From Epiperipatus broadwayi (lineage: Eukaryota; Onychophora; Udeonychophora; Euonychophora; Peripatidae), in NCBI GenBank assembly GCA_028023455.1, contig JAQFVV010012396.1, positions 4,373,656-4,437,655 on the forward strand: a stretch of DNA of 64,000 bases, read 5' to 3'. The translations under genes and the position numbers were made by a program. The notes under the pieces are model-generated. The model was not told the DNA's origin, ran no database searches, and saw only the letters and a program-made list of their open reading frames with translations. Positions 1-12,700 of this stretch are shown here, piece by piece (position 1 is the stretch's first letter; each line of letters starts with the position of its first letter).

Positions 1-1130
1 TGCTGAACTTGGGATAGTGTGACACCCAATCCATATGCACTGTTATCAGTTTGAAGTATAAAGGGTTTGTCAAAGTCTGGGTATGCCAGCACTACTTGTT
101 TTATAAAACTTTTCTTAATCTCAGCAAATGCTTCCTCTTGTTCACTGGTCCAGTTCCAACGAGTATCTTTCCTGAGTAATCTTAGTAAAGGTTCCATTCA
201 GTCACCAAATTTTTCACAGAATCTGTTGTAAAAGTTGCATAGTCCTAAAAAGGACCGAATGTGCTTTCGTGTTTTAGGTACAGGGAAGTCATTTATTGCA
301 CTGATTTTATCAAGATGAGGTTTGATTCCTGTTTGTCCCACCAAATGACCCACAAATTCTATCTCCTCAGAGATCAATATACTCTTTTTCAGATTGATTT
401 TGATTCATTTAGCTTCGCATTCTTCAAAAAATATTTGTAAGTGTTGGAAGTGTTTTTCCAGAGATGTGGATGCTACCACAACATCGTCCACATATACTGT
501 TAGAATTTTCTTGATTTCCTGAGACAAAACTTGATCCAGACATCGTAATAAACCTGAACTGCTATTAACTAAGCCAAAAGGCATTCGATTAAATTAATAT
601 GTGTGGCCTCCATATCTAAAAACTGTGTATTTGCGATCTGTGTGATGTAATTCTATCTGCCAGTAAGCTAGCAGTTAAATCAAATGTGGAAAATATTATT
701 TTGTCTTTAAATTTCATGAGTAATTCTTGCATACGAGATGGAATAGTACAATCTGGTATTGTTGCCCTGTTAAGTTGGCATGCATCAAGGCATACCCACA
801 TGGATCCATTTTTATTTCTAACCACCACTAGGGGGTTACAGTATGGGGAAAAGCATTTATCAATGATACCCCATTTCAACATTTGTTCCAGCTGTTTCTC
901 CACCTCCTCCTTAAATTGGTGTGGTATGGGGTAGGATCGCGCTTGGAACTCAATCTGATTCTTTGTTTATACTCTTTAATGAGACCAGGACTATCAGAAA
1001 ATATGTTTTTATAAGTATAAAGCATAGATTTGATTTTTTCTGTCTCAGTGGAAGAAGTCAGTATTGTCCATTTCCCTTTTCTTCCATCAGCTCCATGTCC
1101 AATTTGGTCATACAACGTGCCTCAGTATCA
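1..1130 (-). pseudogene. gypsy B pol fragment: reverse transcriptase and start of RNase H, decayed
   Basis: Minus-strand conceptual translation gives a Ty3/gypsy reverse transcriptase. From right to left: the linker before RT (about 876-1115), the finger region with WGII, SPY, NPLVVV and VCLDACQLN (616-903), a YVDD catalytic box near 490-510, a GHLVG and RSFLGLCNFYNRF segment at about 230-350, and the start of RNase H with LQTDNS near the left edge. The frame is broken: stops are readable near 197-199 and 408-411, and there is a frame change near 600-620. The enzyme would copy the element's RNA into DNA inside a virus-like particle, but this copy cannot. RNase H and integrase lie beyond the window edge or are absent. 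It resembles gypsy A at 36.6-39.2 kb, so both belong to related lineages. Confidence 0.85.
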
Positions 1131-1760
1131 TCATGTAAGTGGGGTTTTAGCATTTCAATTTGTTTGTCATTGCACATTACAAGCCAATGTTCATAATCTA
1201 AAATGCATCTGTTTTTGTGTAAGAAATCTGAACCCAACACAACTTCATGGATAAGACTGGTCATTATTAAGAACACTTGGTATACCATCTTATGCTGTAT
1301 GTGCATCTGTACCCAAATTTGCTTAGGCAGAAGTTTTGCTTTCCGGTTATTTGCTAATGTTATTTGTTCTGCCTTCAAAGGTAAGATTTCTATGTTTGAA
1401 TATTTGTTACAATGCGGTGATATAGATCTTCTGATATTACAGATATTTGACTGCCCGAATCCGACATGGCCATGACTTCAAGTCCCTCCATTGTCAGACT
1501 GACTTCAGGACAACTTTGTGGAGCATATTCAGCCACTCTATCTTCCCATGAACATATCAAGTTTGATATTTCTTTGTCCATATTAGTCCATGGTTTTATG
1601 ATGTGGCCATAGAACTCTTCATTTTTGTTCCTGTTTGTGTTATTGGTATGTTTATCTTCCCAAACATTTGCTGATAGCTTATATTGTTGGCTCATGTCTA
1701 TCTCATTTAATAATTCATCCATTTGTTGCACTGAATTTGTACTTGCGGTGAGCACCATTT
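1131..1760 (-). pseudogene. gypsy B aspartic protease region
   Basis: Two minus-strand open stretches (1390-1758 and 1058-1378) carry the retropepsin signature. The catalytic DSG is in the string MSDSGSQISVIS at about 1430-1470, and the C-terminal VLGSDFL motif lies about 90 residues later. The two pieces are in different frames, joined near 1380-1390, so the protease is broken or the join marks an old frameshift. In gypsy elements this enzyme cuts the Gag-Pol polyprotein. It sits between the gag remnant to its right and RT to its left, the standard order. The stretch upstream of DSG is lysine- and asparagine-rich and shows no CCHC zinc knuckle. Confidence 0.75.
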
Positions 1761-1769
1761 GTTCAACAT

Positions 1770-2390
1770 GAAGTGAGAAATTACAGTGGATTATCCTGAC
1801 AATTCGCTCCTCTGATATGTGACATGCTTTCAGTGTCCGAAGTCTTGCTGCTTGTCTTTAAAATTTCGAATAATTTTCACCAGTATTCGCTTTATATTTT
1901 TCCTGCATGACTTGTTGCAGGATCATATCTTTGCACTGTTTACTCCAAAAACTTTTTAACCATATCTTTTTATAATCCTCAAATGTTTTGGGATGGTGGA
2001 ACAAGGACTACCACCATGTTTGAGCAGCGCTGTGGAGGTGATTGTAGGCAATTGCCAGTTTACCAAAGTCATTAATTTGATTCACATGGAAATATGTTTT
2101 CAAGCTTTTAATATGCTTGATAGGAGCTTCATCTGTATGTCCCTCAAATACCTTTATTTTTTAAAAATTGGTTTATATTGCATGAGTAAGATTGTTCCTT
2201 TTCTCTTTCGGTGTATCTCATTTTTACAGCTATAAAATCTTGTTTTGATTTCCTTTGACATTTCACGTTTGAACTCCTCCATTCTTTGGTTTGTGTATGC
2301 GGTGTTTTCCGAGAGTTGTTGAGTCAGTTCATTTATCTTTTGCGGTATTCTGGCCATTTCTTGTTTTATATTCACTAAAGTTGCTTCCAT
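1770..2390 (-). pseudogene. gypsy B gag remnant
   Basis: Minus-strand reading starts at an ATG at 2390 with a hydrophilic, probably coiled-coil N-terminus (MEATLVNIKQEMARIPQKIN) of about 55 residues, and then degenerates. Further left, a segment around 1990-2160 reads as gag capsid with IKVFEGH, a short helix-rich stretch and AQTWW. This matches the AREWW region of gypsy A gag at about 39.05 kb. Stops follow the WW motif and recur near 1860. The product would be the structural capsid protein of the retrotransposon particle. The copy is dead. Confidence 0.6.
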
Positions 2391-3770
2391 TATGGTTCAC
2401 TTTTAAAACATATTTATAAGTATTATTCAGGGTTTACGTTATAAGTATTTATATTCGGTATATATATAAGTTTTTAGTTACTGATCAGTTAAATACAGAA
2501 TCGATAATATCGGATATTTTATTTTTATTATAAAATTATTCTTTAACTATCTGTCTTATTTTTAAATATGCAGTACACCGCGCACCTAACTCTGTCTTAT
2601 TCCACTCGCCAATTATTTGTTTTTTCTATGCCCCGTTCCAGTTATTTTGCCCCCTTTTACCTACGTCTATTTAATTCTATTTATCCACCAAAAATAAACT
2701 CACGTTTAACATACAAAACTTATTTCGTTATGCTAGTATTCAACACTATTTTATTTTACCTAAACGACAACAACAAATTATACAGTAAGTTATTTCAAAT
2801 CATTACGAAATTTTTAATTAGTTAAGCCAGTATTTAACAGTATTTCATTTTACTTTTTTTTTTTTAAACAAACAACAAATTCAAGTATAAGTTATTTTAA
2901 AATATTATGCTACGTTTGATAAACAGGTTTTATACCTATATCTAAAATGTCTATTTTCTCTTTTTTTCTTTTTCAAAACAAAACAAAAAACAAGAAATTC
3001 GATTGTAAGTTATTTTAAAATATTACGATATAATAAATTATTACTTTTATTTGTAGTAACTGTGACCATTTATATACACATATATACAGCATGTGACCTA
3101 CTCCCCCACTCATTCGTTTAATAATTTTTATATACTTTATTTCTATTTTAATTGCATATGTTGACATCAGTTTTTACTCAGTTTAAACGGCAACTTTACT
3201 TATCCAATAAAATGTTAGCGACTCAGTTTAAAGTGAAAATTGTTTAGCAATTATTAAGATATAAACAATCTGTACCTATATAACAAACTATCAAGCTTCA
3301 ATATAGTATATGTATAAATATTTAAAATAAATTTCACGTCTATTTTATTCATACAGTATATCTATAGAATACGGTGTTTGCATTTGATTTATTGCTAACA
3401 ATTTGAATCATAAATATATATTAAATATCTATCACTACAAAGAATAACACTATCATTTGGGATCTGCAGATTACTGAGTAAAATATTTTAAATTATTTAA
3501 GAATAACTTTAAAAAATATATACATATAGCAAACTAAGCATGTTCGTTTGTACGGCCTATTAATTACACTATACATATGAAAACAACAACAACTAATGAT
3601 CGAATTTTATATAACTTCTCTTATATATATATAGTCAACTTTTAATTTAGTTTTTATTTACGCCTACATTAAGTTTATATAGACACATATCACGTAATTT
3701 ACTTTTATCGTAATTTACACATTACATAATTTAACTTGTTCTTTCTTTAATCGTACCATTTTTACATTTA
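2391..3770. other. AT-rich stretch between gypsy B gag and PBS-like site
   Basis: About 1.4 kb of AT-rich DNA with T-runs and no convincing coding potential. If the primer-binding-like site at 3771-3787 belongs to gypsy B, this is an unusually long leader compared with about 170 bp in gypsy A, and may contain an undetected insertion. Otherwise it is ordinary flanking DNA. Confidence 0.4.
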
Positions 3771-3787
3771 AACCACGTGTGGCGCCA
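3771..3787 (-). promoter_or_regulatory. possible tRNA-Lys-type primer-binding site of gypsy B
   Basis: Read on the minus strand the site is TGGCGCCACACGTGGTT. It closely resembles the TGGCGCCCAACGTGGGG primer-binding sequence complementary to a lysine tRNA 3' end. It is on the right strand and at the upstream side of gypsy B. Against it: the preceding bases do not end in CA as an LTR should, and gag is 1.4 kb away. Confidence 0.35.
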
Positions 3788-5360
3788 GTTTTACTATACC
3801 AGGCCAAACTTCCCTGTGGATTTCCTAATCCTAATCTTGCACTGAGCATGAAGTGAACAAGATTTAACAGGAAAAAGAATGGATATCAATTTAGTCGATT
3901 GTCTGTACTTATATATATATATATTGGTACTTCCAGCTAAACTGATAGGAAGAGTGCATTGACCGGACTCTTCCAGTCAAAAACACCCTTTAGTTGGTAT
4001 CTTATTCGAATGCCCAAACATTTAGAACAATGGTAAGTATACACCTTTGAATAATCTATTTACAAAATAGATCTTTTCTCGCCACTTCTAGAAAACAAAA
4101 CAACAAAAAAAAAATGAATTTTTCTTCCTTCCCTTCTAGAAAGATGTGCAAAACCATATATTCAGTGGAGCATAAGAATAAGATTTAACACCCCGGTAGA
4201 GCGATATCCCTTTGTGGCTAGCTCAGTCACTCTACATCTAGGGTCTTCAAATGGGTAAGTTAAATGATTATTACAGTTACATGGTTGATAAGGAAAGAAT
4301 ATATTTTTATCAATATAAATAACAATATGAAAATGAAATAAGTTTAATAGTATGATTAAATATTTATTTAATCCCAAATACCCTACACCGTTTCATACTA
4401 ATGATGATATAATAACAAAAACACTAAATAATTATCACAAACCCATATATATATATTCACGGCATTGAAATAGATAAATACAATTTTAAATAAGAAAAAT
4501 AATAAATCCCTAAAGCTATTTACAATGTTTATAAGTAATGGAAGTGGTCTGAGCTTTTTACTCTGTAGAAATGATAACTTTGTGTGATTTGATATACAGA
4601 TATGAGATTTTCGGTCATACAGGCATACACTTTTACTGATTACTTTAAAACCTTTTTATTAATTACTTTAAAACATTTTTATTGATAGCAAAAATAATAA
4701 TAATAATAAAACTATGCATACGTATATTTGCAATATGAGATATTTCACTAATTTTATATTTTCAACAAGTCAACAAGGTTGCATTGGCTCAGATACTATA
4801 TCGTACTTACCATAAGGTACTGTATCTATTTCTCTTTTGCTATAGATAAACTCCTATACATGTATATACGTGCAGCACAATTAAACACGTAAAGGACTTG
4901 CTTACAGGGAATCTATAATAGATCCCTTCTTACATGCATCATGAGGTGCCACAGTGACAAAAAAAAAATTAAAAAAAAGATATATGGTTAAATACATTTT
5001 TTTAGATATTCAACATGAGATATCATATTTACCGAATATTATAAATGTATATACGCATATATACGCATGTATATTTGTATATGATGAATTTCAGGAGTAG
5101 CAAAGAGGAAAACGAATAGCAACAAAAAAAAAAAATCTCATTGCAACCTTTGTTGAAAATACTAGAATTTGACATAGAAAAATTGACTCAAAAGATTTAA
5201 GTAAAAGCTTTAACATTTATGCCCATAATAACCGTAATTCAATATACATATGTGAGAGATAACTCTCTCTTTTTTAAAAGATTAATAATAATAATAAAAA
5301 AAATAATAATAATATATTTAATCGGAAATATCAAAGTTAATTATTTCAATATTAATAAAC
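3788..5360. other. AT-rich non-coding DNA, possible decayed LTR at its left end
   Basis: Around 3790-4020 the base composition is more balanced. On the minus strand a TA-rich box (about 3908-3925) precedes the PBS-like site, as in an LTR U3/R region, but no LTR ends or duplicated partner can be shown. A second balanced patch is at 4170-4260. The rest is AT-rich with short AAT/ATA runs and nothing recognisable. Confidence 0.35.
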
Positions 5361-5367
5361 CATCTTA

Positions 5368-5617
5368 AAATAAACTTGTGTCTGCATCTTCATTCTTCTC
5401 CTGTGGGCTCTGAGTGGGCTTCACGTCAACTGTCGGTGCCATGAGGGTTTCATCTATTTCAGCATAGGCAAGGCAGCATTTGTCTTCATCGTGGATGGCT
5501 GGAATTGGTGTGGGCACAACTTGGCAGCTTGTGACAGAGAAAGGGCAGTGCACCGGCTGGTTGTTTATCCCATGGTCATTTCACTGGATTCTCTGGTAGA
5601 CTGCCCCATATTTTCCT
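5368..5617 (-). pseudogene. coding-like stretch, possible terminal exon or retrocopy with a frameshift; unrecognised
   Basis: This patch has clearly higher GC and codon-like composition than its surroundings. On the minus strand one frame reads from about 5617 (ENMGQSTRESSEMTMG) and hits TAA at about 5564-5568. The adjoining frame then continues with INNQPVHCPFSVTSCQ for about 70 residues to a TAA at 5365-5367. A single-base indel near 5565-5571 would join the two. The protein would be acidic and Pro/Ser/Thr-rich with a DTSLF C-terminus, which has the form of a class I PDZ ligand (S-x-hydrophobic). It looks like a receptor or adaptor tail, but I do not recognise it. A possible splice acceptor (acaaacag) lies just upstream at about 5618-5625. 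It could be a pseudogene, or a true last exon with a sequencing error. Confidence 0.35.
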
Positions 5618-5620
5618 CTG

Positions 5621-7407
5621 TTTGTATATGATAATAGTTTTTATTAAATGTTCACTTGCTATTTGACTGGTTCATTAAATCTTTAAGAAATCATTAGTTC
5701 TTAAAAGAACTGTATAATGGATTTTTTAGAAAATGTCAGCAGTAGTCCTGTTCATAAATTAATCTCTAAATAGCTGGTTGCTTGGAGAATTCTGGAGCCA
5801 AAAAAGTGCATGACTTGCCCAGAATGACTGCCAAAGAAAGAATGAATCCCACAGCACTATCAATCCCACTAATAAGAACCAATTCAGATATCCCTCTGTG
5901 AAGAATGAATCAGCCAATCCTTTTAACCTAGCTTATCACTTAGATTATTAACATTCCTTGATATCTTTCCGATTAAATTCTACATTTTAAGTTTGACATA
6001 ATGGTTTCCATCTTGAATAACCCAGGCCACTTGCTTACAAAATCAATTCAAAAGAATTTTTAAAAAGATAACAATTTAATTATAGCATTATCAAACATTT
6101 TGCTTTTGATCAGATTTTTGCAAAAGCAATTAACATTTTTTTGCTTATGGAATAAAATTACAATCTTTAGAAAAGTGATTAAAAAATATACAAGTATGTT
6201 GGAAAATAAAAAAGCAAATACATATAATGACATATCATAAAAAATATACAAAAAGGAAAAACAAAAAAAAACACATGAGTTTATTATGCAATATTTTGTA
6301 TGTCAATTTCATATTACTTTAAATTGGTGTGTGTGGGTATAGCACATTTATATATTTGTTGTGCCTAATATGTAGAAATCTCTATGTGTATCTGCTGTAA
6401 TATTCTTTACAGCAGATTTTGTGCAAGGCCATTTGATAATGCCTGGCACAATATATATATTCTATTTATTAAATAAATCAATCACATGTAAATAATCTCA
6501 AAGAAAAATTATCTTTTGTTGATGATGTTATCAGCATAATCTTCAAGGAATTTTTCTAATTCTCAGACATCAGGCACAAATAGTAAACTTTCTGCATTGT
6601 TTTATTTGATATGAATAAAGACATACTAAATAATTTTTTGGACAATGTTTGTCATTATATTTCTTAAGTATTTAAGATTGAATGCCAGATCAACAACAGA
6701 AAACTCTGTCATTAATGCTAAAAGATACCTGCCACTTATGTTCTTTAAGAATATTCAAAATGCTAATGAGATTAGATATCAATAGCATAATCTTGTAAAT
6801 ATTTTTCGTTATGCTGCTTAGATATTTTTGTTTTCTATTTCATATGTAACCAAAATAGGTAGTCTGTAAAAATCTGAAAAATATATTGTGTTTAAAACTT
6901 TAAGAAGTATTCAAATAATTATCTTATTAAAATTTTGATATTTTTATTTTAAATTTGTTTTCATTATATCATAACTTATTTCAAACTACACATGAATTAT
7001 TACTTCCATATTATTTTTGCCATATTCTTGTTCTATATATTTACATATTACTGATAATATGCAAGCATGAGGAATTGTTGATTTCAAAAGATAATATAAC
7101 AGAACAAGAGGTAGATTTTCTGTGAAATATTTCAACAAAAACTTACAAACATTAGTCTTAAACAACAATTTTATAAACTTTTATTTAGTGTTTATAATTG
7201 AGTGGTAAATCTGAAATGCATAATAACAAACTACTATGGATGATGATCAAGTGGTATCTATAGGCCATAAATGATAAATAATCATATTTATTCTATTCTC
7301 TCAAACAGATGGCATAAAATATCAAATAATAGCCCAAATATTTATACAACTTTATTTACAATGTGTATTAATTATTATACTATCCTATGCAAATATAATT
7401 TTTTCAG
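5621..7407. other. AT-rich DNA, nothing recognised
   Basis: The first few hundred bases (5700-5940) are moderately balanced, while the rest is strongly AT-rich. Open stretches here are short and of low complexity. I see no repeats with clear ends. Confidence 0.5.
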
Positions 7408-8418
7408 TACACCTGGTCTCGTTTTACGCGATAGATAGGTTCCTCAGAAAACATGCGCAAATGAAATCGCGCAAAAATAGACGTAAATTGCGTTGAAAAA
7501 GAGGGGATGTGGTCTGTGATTTTTCAAAATTTGCATAAAAGCAAAGCACCAATGTAAAATTACTTTAAAATTTGTGCAAAAAAAAAAAATAAGGAAATAA
7601 AATATGACTAATAAAAAATTTCAAATTTGAAAAAAATTGATACAAGACAAACTTTTTTTAACTATAATATTTAATTTTATTTAAAATAATATATTTTTAT
7701 GCATAATTTACATTTTTTTATACACGTTTTAATTATTATCAATATTTGCCGAAAACACGTTCGTTTGCAAACTGAGGAAATACAACTAGTGCTAACTTCA
7801 CACTCATGTTAGGTCAATGGATTTCTGGTGACAACATAATTAGTAATTAATCTTTGAGACGATGATTTTATTAATTGTTTATGAACTTAGACTTATGATA
7901 ATAAAAAGACATTTATTCACCACTGCTGGGAAAAATTTAATTAAAACTAACAACTAAAAATTAAATTCTTATTTTTGTCTTTAATTTTCAATTCCATTTA
8001 GAAATCAAATTTCGTTTCACTGCTATTACTCACCAATGATTAATAACTGATTACATTCTTTTTAAAAAGCAAAAACAGAATGTGATTTAAAATTCAAAAT
8101 TAACACGCACAATGTTTGAACAAATTTACATCATAATCTTGTAAAATTTAATATGTGTATACATAAAATGTGGAAATCATGATTTTAATTTTATTATTGC
8201 ATAAAATCTTACTATTATAAAGCACTGACAATATTGAAATTACTAAGATGAAAGTTGAATTCCAATAATGTGCTATTACTTTCAATATAACATAAGTGTG
8301 CAAAATTTATTATTTAAAGTAATAGTGCATTATCGGAGTTCGACTTCCGGTGAACTTCAAAATCGCATAACTTCAAAATCGTGTTAAATAAGTCCGCATA
8401 AAAAGAGACGCAGGTGTA
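7408..8418. mobile_element. pogo/Tigger-like non-autonomous DNA transposon (about 1.0 kb)
   Basis: The element runs from CACCTG at 7410 to CAGGTG at 8416 and is flanked by TA on both sides (7408-7409 and 8417-8418), the target duplication of Tc1/mariner/pogo elements. The terminal inverted repeats are imperfect: the left reads CACCTGGTCTCGTTTTACGC and the right, reversed, CACCTGCGTCTCTTTTTATG. Subterminal CpG-bearing repeats such as aaatcgcgc, aattgcgtt, aaaatcgcat and aaaatcgtg are typical of Tigger-type ends with their TTACGCG and AATCGCG motifs. The interior (7560-8320) is AT-rich with no transposase reading frame, so it would depend on a transposase made elsewhere. Confidence 0.65.
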
Positions 8419-9311
8419 TATATGTATTCAGCAAAGACAATTTTGGCATGTGTATATACATACTTATAACACATCTTAAAAATTGCAGAACATATATAAT
8501 TAATATTAATAACAAAAATATTTTTTTAAAAATTAAATTATAAAATGACAGTGAGGTAATAAATTAAAAGCACATAAAGTACTTAATATGCAAGTACTGA
8601 TGTGTGTATATGTTCACTTCTTTAAAAAAAAAAAAAAAAACTTATGTGTCATTTCTTCTTTTTCTTGTTAATTTTTTTTTACATTCTAAATTTGTTTTTT
8701 TTTTCTTTTCATTATTTCATAAATGAATAATTTTTGATTTTTATTATTACAAACAGCTGATTTTAGAATATGATTTTTTTTTTACAATTAAACAAATAGT
8801 CTTCATTTTGAAAAAAATAGAATTGCATGAATTATTTTAAGGAAAATTTCTATGATCCCTTGTTCATTTTGAATATAATTTTTAAATTTTGAAAAAAAGA
8901 AACAAGAGAATAAATTTAATCTGACATTGCAAAAAAAAAAAAAATGAGAGTATATAGGTCTTGTGTCATGATTACTGCAAACTAAAAAAATAGCTGCTGC
9001 CTGCCTAAAAATAATATATATAAAATTATGTATTTTTAATTAACTTATGAATTTTACTTTTTTGTTTATTTACTGCTTTTTGGGTAGTTTATAATTGAAG
9101 TACTGAATGTTGAGACATGGATGCAAATGGCCACATCGTTCATTTTCTAATTATTTCATTTTATCTTCAGCAAAGAACTTCACATTCCTACAAACTCTAC
9201 TAGCTATTTATAATGTCCAGAAGAAAGCAAGTGATTCCACTGAAACATAATTGTTATAATAGTGATAACTAACAATCACATACATGGATAATCTCAAAAT
9301 TTTTTATTCCA
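8419..9311. other. AT-rich DNA with homopolymer runs
   Basis: Long A and T runs, for example the A-run near 8624-8640 and T-runs near 8695-8705. No gene or bounded repeat seen. Confidence 0.5.
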
Positions 9312-9729
<418 letters not shown>

Positions 9730-12700
9730 ATGTATTGTCATGACTACTAACAATATTAATTAATATTTTAACATTGTATATTAATATTGTAATAAAATGT
9801 AATTTTAAATTGCTAATTCATTACATAATATTATTTTTTTCTTCGAAGTCTCAGTGGTCTCAGAATGCTGCTATCTTCAGAAGGGACAATTAACTTTGTT
9901 TCTAGTTTATTACTAAGTATTTTAATTATTGATTTTTGTTGATCACTAAATTTCACTTTTAAAGTAAAATGGAGTCATTCTACCCATTTTATTTCATTCT
10001 AAAGTTCCAATCAGATTATGTATATTAGAAGAGATTAGCTCATACAATGTTTATAATACTGAATAATAATTAATGCACTGTAATGTTAGATGTGTATTAG
10101 TTTTTAATACACATACACATATATGGAATTTGAACAAATTTTAATATGTATATAGACATATCTATAAAAATTACAGTATATGGACAAATTAAAATTATAA
10201 CAAAATAAATTTAAAAACACAGAGCAATGCAAAAAGCACATATATTTACATACGTCTGTAGTAGTCTGTATATATGTGTTCATTTATACATATTCTCTCA
10301 AAAAATGATAGCAAAACTTATTGTATTTTTCTTTATTGTTATAAAAATTGATTTTTTTCCTTTATTTCATTAGTTGACTAGTTTTTCCTATACAAATGGT
10401 CCAATGTCAGAAATGAATTTTTTTTGTTTTTAATTAACCTATTAATGGCTGCAATGTGATTTACTCATGTAAATGTTGTAAAGCAATATCTCATACTGCT
10501 CCTATGAAAAGTATTTGTTTTGTAAAAATATTTCAAACTTACTTTTTTTATTATAAGCATTATCTATATAATGTGTATTACATACTTGTATAAAAACATT
10601 TTAAAAATATAGCCATAAATTCACAAAAAAAAAAAATTAAATTACTTTGTTTAACAATTTAATTGATTGCTTTCTTATAATTAGTTATTATAATGAAATA
10701 CTTGTGCTTTTTATTATTGTTACCATTAGTTATAATAATTTTTCCAATATTTGTTTTACAAGGAGCAAAAAAAAACCCTGATCATTTAAAAAAAGAGTAA
10801 AAAAAAATGCAGCCATTTAGATTACAAGCAATATGAGATACCACTTTGCTTAAAAAAGGTGTATAAAATGTAAACTACATAAGCTGAATTTAAATCAACT
10901 TATTTTTTTTCAAAACACATATATAGTTAGAAAGGTACTAACAGAAATACCTGTTGAATATTAAAAATAATATAAAATTATGGGATTTGTAAATTAAAAA
11001 TCAATACCACATATCACCTAGAGCCATTGTGGATTAAATTAGTAATAAAGATTTTTCAACTTAACTTCATAAATGTTGTTAGACTGTGTAGCTTTGCTAG
11101 TATTACTAACTTTAAGCTTTGAAGTCATTTAAAATAATATGTTATATTTTTTGAAAAAGAATTAAAAAATAAATAAAACATTATTTTTATACAGATGTGA
11201 CTGAATTCACAATTCACAAAAATTTTTTAAAAAAGAAAATTAAAGAGGACACTGCAAAAAAAAAGAAAGTGGCAATTATTACAGAAGAAAAATTGTATGC
11301 ATGCATAAAAATAACATTCTTACAAGTAATTTATAAATTTTAATGATCTTATTTTTGTTTTCTTTACCTTGCTTCTTTTTGGAGGGAAGTGGGGTATAAG
11401 AGTAAAATAATGGATGCTGAGATAGTGGATATAGAGAATCTTTGTGTAAGTGTATAAATATAAAATAAAGTATCAAATCCTAAGCTAGTTAATATAATAA
11501 ACCAAATATGATAATTCGAAATTAAATCATTAATCAGCTATTAGTAATAAAATTTTAATTCAACGTTGGCTAGCAATTTAATTTTGAATTGTTGTATTCG
11601 GCTAATACTAATACTAATGTTAATAAAATTGAATCATAAATAGAACAATATTTATCCAGTAATTTTTATAAATCTGTTATAAAATAATTTTTACATAAAA
11701 TTAAACCACAAACACACATACCTTAATATTTCAAACAAGAAAACACATTTTTGAATTATTAAAAAAAATGCTATCAAAAAATAAATCATGATCTAGTATA
11801 TTTCATAACTAAAACATCACATGAACAATTTATTTATTTATTATTAAAAAATAATATTTTTTATTTATTTAGTTATTACTATTATTATCTTTATAGTTTT
11901 TTTTTATTTCTATTTTAATGCAGCAGAAGTAAATTATTTCAAAGTCTAGATTAGAAATTTTTCTGGAGCATACATGCTTATAATTCTCTAAATAAATAAC
12001 TCTGATTTAAATTTCCTTCTAATATATGTTTACAAATAAAAAATAATTACAATAAATCTCATGGATAATATAAAACTATTTAACACAACATTATATACTT
12101 TCTTTAGAGAATAATTCCTTTATATTAGTTTTTATTTATTTTAACTGAAAACATAATTTTTATTGCATTTTAAAATAATTTGTGTTTATCATATATTGAA
12201 CAATAATAAGTATTCAAATAAATAATTTTCTGGGATCTATTTCAGTTAAATATTTTATACCTAACATTCTATTTATATGATTTTCACCATCCAAATTTAC
12301 AATAAAAATTAATTCTGGTTTAAAAACTGGTAAGATCTTATAGTTGAATCTTCAGCAAAAAATAAACTATTCATAATAATTTAATAATCAAACAAGAGCT
12401 AAATCTTTTTGCAAAGCTATAATACAACACTAATCTCCATATTTCTTCATTTATCAATATTCGTGCAGTTTAACAATGTATTATGGAGATGGATTTATGA
12501 GTTAAAGCTTTTTAAATTGATTTCCGTCTGAGATAAAATGAAATTTATTTCAGTAATTTAAATGAAACCAGTTATAGCCAATCTGTTATGAGTGCTTGAA
12601 CATCAGATAATCTCCTAAACCACTGATCATATGATTATCTATATTTATTTATTAATATCTACATAAATTATTTATTTCTAAGTGAAAAAATATAAATAAA

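Noticed and set aside
686-1475. plus-strand open frames in the left 1.5 kb
   Set aside because: They are antisense shadows of the gypsy B pol and protease.
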